A stretch of 64,000 nucleotides of DNA from Lepeophtheirus salmonis (lineage: Eukaryota > Arthropoda > Copepoda > Siphonostomatoida > Caligidae): NCBI RefSeq assembly GCF_016086655.4, contig NC_052135.2, forward strand, positions 70,963,702 through 71,027,701. The letters are read 5' to 3'. Position numbers and translations under genes: made by a program. The notes beneath the pieces are model-generated. The model made no database searches and was not told the origin of the DNA. It was given only the letters and a program-made list of their open reading frames with translations. Numbering within the stretch: the first letter of the stretch is position 1; each line of letters starts with the position of its first letter. Of the stretch, positions 58,064 through 64,000 are shown in pieces.

Positions 58064-58468
58064 CAGGGGATAAGTAGGATTAAATATTTATATTTATTTT
58101 TTTGAGAAAAAAATGAAAAATTAAACATTACGGAAAAAAATTAAAAATTTTTGAAAAAAAAAAAAAAATTAAATTTTTTGGAAAAAAATTTCAAAAATTC
58201 CCAGGTTGCCCCTCCCCCAAAAAAAATCCACGGCTATTCACAAAATATTAAATTTTGTGGAAAAAAATTTCAACTTTTAAATTTTTCACAAATTTACACA
58301 AAATGAACAATTTATGAAAAAATTAAATTTTTTCGAAAAAAAACAATTGAAAAATTAAATCAAATTTATAAAAATAGTTCAAATATTAAATTTTCTATTA
58401 AAAAGAACAAATGCTTTAATTTTGGGGTGAGCTGCAGCCCCTCCAACCCACCCCCTGCGGACACCCCA
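58064..58468. mobile_element. CAGGGGCGTCC-family element, copy m
   Basis: The left end is CAGGGGATAAGTAGG and the right end is 'GAGCTGCAGCCCCTCC' with TGCGGACACCCCA. The core is A-rich with 'AAATTTTTTGGAAAAAAATT' units. In the middle there is a second G+C-rich patch, 'GGTTGCCCCTCCCCC' (58203-58217), suggesting nested or fused copies. Confidence 0.6.
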
Positions 58469-58683
58469 ATTTGCTATATTGTTATTTTGTCTTAGATCAA
58501 GTAGTAACTCTCTAAAATGAGTTACCAGCAAACTTTGCTTTATTAATATAGATTAGTTAGTGAAGGAACACCTCAATGACGTCACAAGGGGTCGATTTTT
58601 TTTCATTTTTTAATAACTACAAAGTGGCACTGGACATAACTGGACTTCAGTGATCGGTCCTGAATAAAGACTGAAACAACACT

Positions 58684-58812
58684 AATTATAGATACATTGT
58701 AGGATCATCAAAAGATCTGCAGAGTGGAAGATATGTACTTTATAGATGGATATCTCTCTCTTTCTTTACGACGTCATTACAATTCAACTTGTGCACACTA
58801 TGAAAAACAATA
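58684..58812. repeat. Direct repeat R5, copy 1
   Basis: Matches 60302-60416: 'TTGTAGGATCAT', 'GAAGATATGTAC', 'GATGGAT..CTCTCTCTTT', 'TTACGACGT', and 'ACAATTCAACTTGTGCACAC' followed by 'TATGAAAAAC'. Confidence 0.8.
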
Positions 58813-59493
58813 AGTATAGATATTATAATAATCAAAGGATCATCATAATACTAAATAATTATTACAAATGTATTTTAAAATTGGATAAGTACGAGTATAT
58901 TGGTATTTCATTCAAGGACATAATGTAACGAACTAAGAATCACTCCTCTTTCATACTAAAACAATCATCTTAGTTTGACTAGTATCAGTGATATCCTGCT
59001 TCAAATACCAGCTCATTTTGGTCATCATCAAAGATTCAAATAAAAGCAATAATGTGTCGTATTTTTATCCATGAGAAAAATGCACAAGATATATACATAG
59101 GTAGATAGATTTAATATAATAGCCCTCAAATGTAGGTATAATCCTGATTCCTTCAAAAGAGCAAAGGTCATCATATCATTTTTATGAGGATAGGACTACG
59201 TTTTCACTTACTCAATGTGCTTAATAGGATACTGATAAGGAGGGAAATTGTTTTATTGTTATAATTATTAGCAAAGTACTGCCTTGGACCTTTGTGATGT
59301 ATTTGCAGAAAGGGAATCCTTTCAAAAAATATTCGAGGGATCCGTCTTACAAAAATTTTATATAATATGATTACATGTAGTTTAAGTCTAGAGTGTTCTC
59401 TTTCTACATCCTATCCTTTTATATACCTACAATGCGGCCGGAAATAAATATAAACGACCCTGATGCTAATTTACGACATCTTGCAACCCTTTT

Positions 59494-59625
59494 CAGGGGT
59501 GTCCACAGGATTGTATTTTTTTAGAGTGAGAGGCTTGATTTTTTCAATTTGAAAGATTAAACTTTAAATTTTTTGGATATTGAGGGGGGTGCTACAACAC
59601 CTCCAGCACACCCCCATGGACGCCT
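59494..59625. mobile_element. CAGGGGCGTCC-family element, copy n (very short)
   Basis: The left end is CAGGGGTGTCCACAGGATTG. The right end is 'GGGGTGCTACAACACCTCC' and CATGGACGCCT. The core is almost absent (about 130 bp in total). Confidence 0.65.
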
Positions 59626-59769
59626 AAAGTAAAGTACTATTAATATATTTTTGCAAAGTTTTGTACAGATAGCTTACAAAAATGAATTCAAAGGAAGGAT
59701 ATCGAAAAATCATTGCAACTCTTTCACAAGTTTAAATTTGTAAATTTCTGGGGTTGATAAAATCCTGGT

Positions 59770-59910
59770 TCTACTTCAGCTCTCAACCTTTGCCCTCGGG
59801 GCAATTATTGGTGGAACATCGTGGAGAGCAAGTCCAGCGGCATTGACTCCCTCAAGGCAGCCATCAGGGAGGCATTGGATGTCCTGTCCATAGAGGAGAT
59901 AACTAAGATA
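59770..59910 (+). pseudogene. Mariner-type transposase C-terminal fragment
   Basis: One frame reads 'SALNLCPRGNYWWNIVESKS' followed by 'GIDSLKAAIREALDVL'. This is a degraded version of the family's SPDLNP.DYWWW..VESK...S..SLKAAI..A segment. It is too short to assign further, and no ends were found. Confidence 0.5.
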
Positions 59911-60065
59911 ACAATTATTATTCAACTCTCAATTTACCAATATTCAATCCAAAAGTCTAATAAATAAAAATTTATGGGTATGAACAATTCTTTCCATTTT
60001 TTAATCTTTGTTTCGAGCCAGCCTGTAAATTTAAAAAACGTGCTTTTTTTGGAGATCAAGAGCTT

Positions 60066-60298
60066 TATATATGTTCAAAACTGACAAACAAAAAAAAACT
60101 AAGTAAAAATTGAAATATCCAATCTATGATAAAATTATTACTTTGTTCTTAAGATGATCAATTTCAAAATTATTCGGTCCATAACTTGGGAATTAAAATC
60201 GATGCCGTCCTTAAGAACAAAGCAATATTGATCAATTTTGTCTTCCATTGGATATTTTAATTTTTTACTTAGTTTTTTTGTCAGTTTTGAACATATAT
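60066..60298. repeat. Long imperfect hairpin (arms about 95 bp)
   Basis: The left arm runs 'ATATGTTCAAAACTGACAAA', 'ACTAAGTAAAAATTGAAATA', 'TCCAA', then 'CTTTGTTCTTAAG'. The right arm (from 60298 on the minus strand) runs 'ATATGTTCAAAACTGACAAA', 'ACTAAGTAAAAAATTAAAAT', 'ATCCAA', then 'CTTTGTTCTTAAG'. The loop is about 40 bp. It may be a MITE or a foldback transcript source. Confidence 0.8.
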
Positions 60299-60301
60299 TA
60301 G

Positions 60302-60416
60302 CACTAATTGTAGGATCATTAAAACAGCAGTTGAAGATATGTACATTAAAGATGGATCTCTCTCTCTTTACGACGTTTTTACAATTCAACTTGTGCACAC
60401 TATGAAAAACCAATAA
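60302..60416. repeat. Direct repeat R5, copy 2
   Basis: See 58684-58812. It lies between the long hairpin and the small element at 60420. Confidence 0.8.
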
Positions 60417-60420
60417 GTTG

Positions 60421-60642
60421 GTGTTGTGTCAGTCCTTATATAGGACGGAAGACTGCATTTCTGTCGAGTTAAGTCTCGCGGATCAGTCCTGAAACTTTCT
60501 GTCCTTTATTACGTTCTCATCTTTATTTGTTCTTATTTTAATCAGTTTTAGTACTGACAGTCCGGAGGACTGACTGTCTTAAGGACCAGTCCTAATACTG
60601 GAATAGACTACCCCAAATAAATACGGACTGACATAACACTAG
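60421..60642. mobile_element. Small inverted-repeat element with GTGTTGTGTCAGTCC ends
   Basis: The left end GTGTTGTGTCAGTCC is answered by the right end GGACTGACATAACAC (about 60627-60641). Internal 'CAGTCC', 'GGACTG' and 'AGGACCAGTCC' motifs are frequent. Related ends ('TAGTGTTGTGTTGATGTAGT' at 57430 and 'GTTTCAGT' inverse at 58667) suggest another, larger copy. Confidence 0.6.
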
Positions 60643-60831
60643 TTACCTTGTGATTTTTTCGTTTTTTTTATTTTTGCAAACTGATTGTATTACAACTCTA
60701 AATATGTTTTTAGCAAAGATTTAGTACAAGACGGGAGGGGACCTAAAAATCTTGGGATCGATACATCCATATTAAAAACTTAAACATCTAACCCCTACCC
60801 TCTTCCATAAAAATGATCTCTAATTAAATAG

Positions 60832-61444
60832 CTGGGGCGTCCGCATGATTGCATTTTTTAAAAGATTGTTTTTTTGGTTGAAAAAATTTTTATTCTAAAA
60901 AAAATTGCAAAAGTTATATTTTAAATATTCATTTTTTTAAAATAAATTTCCAAAAATCTACAGTTAATCATAGAAAATTAATTTTTTTTAAATAAATTTC
61001 CAAAAATCTACAGTTAATCATAGAAAATTAAAAAAAATTTCAAATCTTAAATTTTTTTTGGAAAAAATTCATAGCTATTTTTAAAAATTAAATTTTTTGG
61101 AAAAAAATTTGAAAGATCAGAATTAAATTTTTTGTAAAAAGCTATTCACTTAAAACAATTTCTAATTTATTAAATTTTTTAGAAAATAATATAAAAATTT
61201 CAAAAAGCCCTACCGATTATCATAAAATTCATTTTTTTGAAAAAACAATTCACAAATTTACAGCTGATTACAAAAAATCAATTTTTTTGCAAAAAAATTA
61301 TCAAAAATTACATTTCAAGTATTAATTTTTTTTTGTCAAAAATTTTTTTTAAAAAAAAAAATTACATTTTCTAGTAAGAAGCAAAAATTCCTTAATATGG
61401 GGGGGGCTACAGCCCCTCCAACCCACCCTCTATGCACGCCCCTG
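60832..61444. mobile_element. CAGGGGCGTCC-family element, copy o
   Basis: The left end is CTGGGGCGTCCGCATGATTGC and the right end is 'GGGGGGCTACAGCCCCTCC' with CACGCCCCTG. The core has about ten tandem units, two of which (60940-60980 and 60990-61030) are identical over about 41 bp at a period of 50. Confidence 0.75.
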
Positions 61445-62280
61445 ATTAGTCTCTTCTCTTTCGGAAATTAAAATGATATGGTCACCCTAGTTTAACTAAT
61501 GTACAAGTAAGTACAGTTTGCTAATTTTATACATCATCAAATTGCTTTAACCATCAAGTCTTCATCTCTTCTTCTCTCTCTCTCTTCGTTTTTATTTACT
61601 TGCTTGACTTTTACCCTTTTCTTCAAATATATTTTATACCTTTTTTACGGTGTTTTTTTCTTCCTTTCATTTGTATTTTATTAAAACTTGATATTATTTC
61701 AATTCAAGTGGAAAAAAATATTATCATTGGAATATATATATGTTCATTATTACTATGATATACATATATATATTGCCAGATATTAATATCTATAGGTAAA
61801 TCATCTATATTTATTGTGTGAATTAGTATACCCCTTAGATTGCTAATACATTCGGAACTTATCATTCAAAAAATCACACAACCTTATTAAAGAAGAGACC
61901 ACAGTTCATCATCATCTTCTTTTTCCTTTTTACGATCTTTTATTATCTTTACAATGTGATTAATTTATACTGAAGGTTAAGATTAATGACCCCATCTTAA
62001 GACACATTTTATTGCCAATAATGAAATATATATATATATATGCGTATAATATTCAACATATGGTTAAACAAAGAAGAAGTAATGTAAAATTCTACCAGAT
62101 TTAACACGGACTTCAAAATTTCTTCTATTGTCTAGGTACGTTCCTCTAACTGGTACAATCATCATCATTTTATATTCATATGCAAAAGGGTTTGAAAAAA
62201 TAGTCCAGCAAATTAAAACCTTACACAGACACTCAAAATAGCTTAAATCATCACCAGGATAATTTACATAAGATACTACG
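61445..62280. other. Intergenic, no gene recognised
   Basis: AT-rich with a (TC)n stretch near 61570-61585 and (TA)n stretches; nothing else was recognised. Confidence 0.45.
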
Positions 62281-62287
62281 TATACGT

Positions 62288-62470
62288 TAGGCTGTCCCGT
62301 TTTCGGGTATATATATATTTTTTACTGTGCATCAATCTTTTCTGTTGAGGACAATCAAGAAACTGACGTTGACAATGCTAAAGGCCTTTGGTCATTTTGG
62401 TCATTATTTTAATTTGAAAAAAATAATGGATTTTTGACTCACAACTGGCCTCTTTTATCACCCATATACC
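62288..62470. repeat. Repeat R4, copy 2
   Basis: Starts 'TTAGGCTGTCCCGTTTTCGG' and is collinear with 49570-49760. It lies just 5' of the mariner relic below and could be part of the same insertion. Confidence 0.5.
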
Positions 62471-62719
62471 TTGCATCAACCAAGATACATTCTGTCAAAA
62501 AATTACAATGAATTGTTAATTTAAATTGCCCACGCTGAAGGGATTTAAAAACTTTTTTTTTTCTAGGCTACAACACTGCCTTTCATTATTATGCCAAGTT
62601 TGAGCGCAATCTGTAGAGCCGTTTGTCTTGCAACAGCTGGATAAGTGAGTCTACCTCACCAGTACTCAACGATTTTTACAATGAACAAAATTATTGAATA
62701 AAGAATTTGCTTTAAATTG

Positions 62720-63650
62720 TGTGTTGCGAACGAAATTTCATATACTGACGCGTTGAAAATGTAAGAAAAAGTTTTTAGTTAATCAGTTTTATCAAATATT
62801 CGTGCATATGAGTGCTACAAAGTTTCAAGGAGGGCCGTGAGATCGTCGAAGACATAAGGCATTCTAGACAACCTTCATCCTCTACCGCCGAACTGAACAT
62901 CAACGCGTAGAAAGAAATTGTGTTGAAATATCGTCATAAAAGCTTAAGGTAGTTATCACATTGCCTTAACATCTTTCAAGAGTCATTTCAAAACCATTCT
63001 GACTGAAAATTTGGGAATGAGACGCGTCACTTCACGGCTTATTACAAAAGTGATGAATGTTTTGCAAAAACAGTACCGTGAGCAGGTCCCTTCGGACATG
63101 CTTGATCGTACGTATTCTTATCCAATGTTAATAGAACGCTTTGTAACTGGTAATAAGACGTGGGTCTACAAGTATAATATGCAAACAAGCTAATAATCAT
63201 CAGAATAGATGGAGAAAAACGATCCAAAAGCGAAAAAATGTGAAGTCGCTCAAACGTCAAGGTGAAATCTGCGGTCCAATGCATCATAAATTTGCTACAA
63301 AGGGACGAACAGTCCATAAGGAGTACTATTTGGACTTACTAAGGCGTTTGTGTGGGGAAAAAAAATCCATCAAAAACGGCAATAATTATGGAAGAACAAC
63401 TGATAGATTTTATACGACGATAACGCACCATCGCACTGAGTTTGTGAGCAGATGCAAAGCCAAACACGCAATAGATCCCATCGATCAACCACCATATTCA
63501 CCTGATTTAAGTCCGTGTGACTTTTTTTGTTCCCCAAACTTAAATTGTCACTTGCCAAAGCAAGGTCTTTTATTATCCCCAGCAGAATACCTTTTTGTGC
63601 ATACCAAATATTAAAACAAAAACGTCTCTAATACATTAGGATAAATATTA
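62720..63650 (+). pseudogene. Mariner (DD34D) transposase relic
   Basis: Pieces in order: 'LGMRRVTSRLITKVMNVLQK' (end of DNA-binding half and linker), 'RFVTGNKTWVYKYNMQTS' (first catalytic Asp changed to Asn and the next Glu to Lys), 'TVHKEYYLDLLRRL', and 'QPPYSPDLSPCDFFCSPNLN' (third Asp kept). Several frameshifts and stops occur and the second-Asp block is poorly preserved. Gene order and length are otherwise those of a classical mariner transposase. No terminal repeats were established. Confidence 0.75.
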
Positions 63651-64000
63651 TTTGGATTTTGTTAAAATCTTATTATGTTCACTCATAAATTAAATCGATG
63701 TTAAGCCTTACTTATTACAATAGCAGGTCGTGTAGATGTTCAATCTATAGAATGGTGTTTTTGAGCAAGAATATTAGGTAATAGGAGTCCTTTGATCCTA
63801 GTATTTATGGTTTCTGTTTTTTTGCTATAATTTTTTGATCTGCTGCTAATCATAATATTTTCTATAACCTTGATTAGAAGATACTCGTAATTCCTTCAGA
63901 AAAGGATTAATCAGGGTCATTTGTGTGAGGAACTACATATGTCTTTGCTATAACGATTTTGTCTCAAAATGTTGCACATCTGCACCAGCAAATGTAATTT
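63651..64000. other. Intergenic, no gene recognised
   Basis: AT-rich; nothing recognised before the end of the window. Confidence 0.5.

Noticed and set aside
1..64000. CRISPR array, bacterial operon, riboswitch or phage content
   Set aside because: No evenly spaced repeats with unique spacers and no prokaryotic gene layout; introns, mariner elements and a nuclear receptor show metazoan nuclear DNA.
1..64000. tRNA, rRNA or snRNA genes
   Set aside because: No cloverleaf with A/B-box sequences or rRNA-like block was recognised by eye. A covariance-model scan would be needed to exclude small RNA genes.

Overview
The window is arthropod nuclear DNA: AT-rich, intron-bearing and crowded with transposon relics. 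One recognisable host gene is present, a complete 3' portion of an NR4A-type nuclear receptor, the orthologue of insect Hr38 and vertebrate NGFI-B/Nurr1. The mix of mariner families and short non-autonomous repeats resembles a caligid copepod (sea louse) genome. That identification is an inference from memory of such genomes, not something the sequence proves.

Layout. 1-15400: no host gene found. It holds a broken Tc1/mariner N-terminal fragment (about 1851-2590), a 16-bp minisatellite (4587-4678), a structurally complete 1337-bp mariner-like element with a full-length transposase but a substituted first catalytic residue (5481-6817), and several dispersed repeats. 15400-27000: the Hr38 locus. 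A CpG-richer upstream stretch carries two perfect TGACGTCA sites 17 bp apart (15927, 15944). Next come two possible 5' coding exons (17490-17809 and 18366-18502) and five consecutive coding exons (18654-19675, 19947-20415, 21825-22048, 24065-24243, 26015-26271). All splice phases of the last five agree, and they encode a Gln/His/Ser/Pro-rich activation region, a complete two-zinc-finger NR4A DNA-binding domain with its A-box, and an NR4A ligand-binding domain ending at the AF-2 helix. Introns 5 and 6 contain non-autonomous transposons. 27000-64000: no host gene recognised. It holds relics of at least five mariner-type elements, one Merlin-type element with about 120-bp inverted repeats, a hAT dimerisation-domain relic, a tentative piggyBac relic, a pogo/Tigger-like MITE and many copies of non-autonomous repeats.

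The most repetitive signal is a family of at least 15 copies (roughly 6 kb, about 9% of the window) with ends resembling CAGGGGCGTCC and GGACGCCCCTG, G+C-rich subterminal blocks around GGGCTACAGCCC, and an AT-rich core made of degenerate repeats of about 45-50 bp. Other structured repeats include a CGGTC-rich element in two inverted copies, an ACGTCGAC-rich inverted-repeat element, a hairpin with arms near 95 bp, and a CCAAT-containing repeat in three copies.

No new enzymatic, defence or operon-like system was found. The points most worth checking are the regulation and splicing of Hr38 (paired CREs, alternative 5' exons, a tandem splice donor) and the repeat families.
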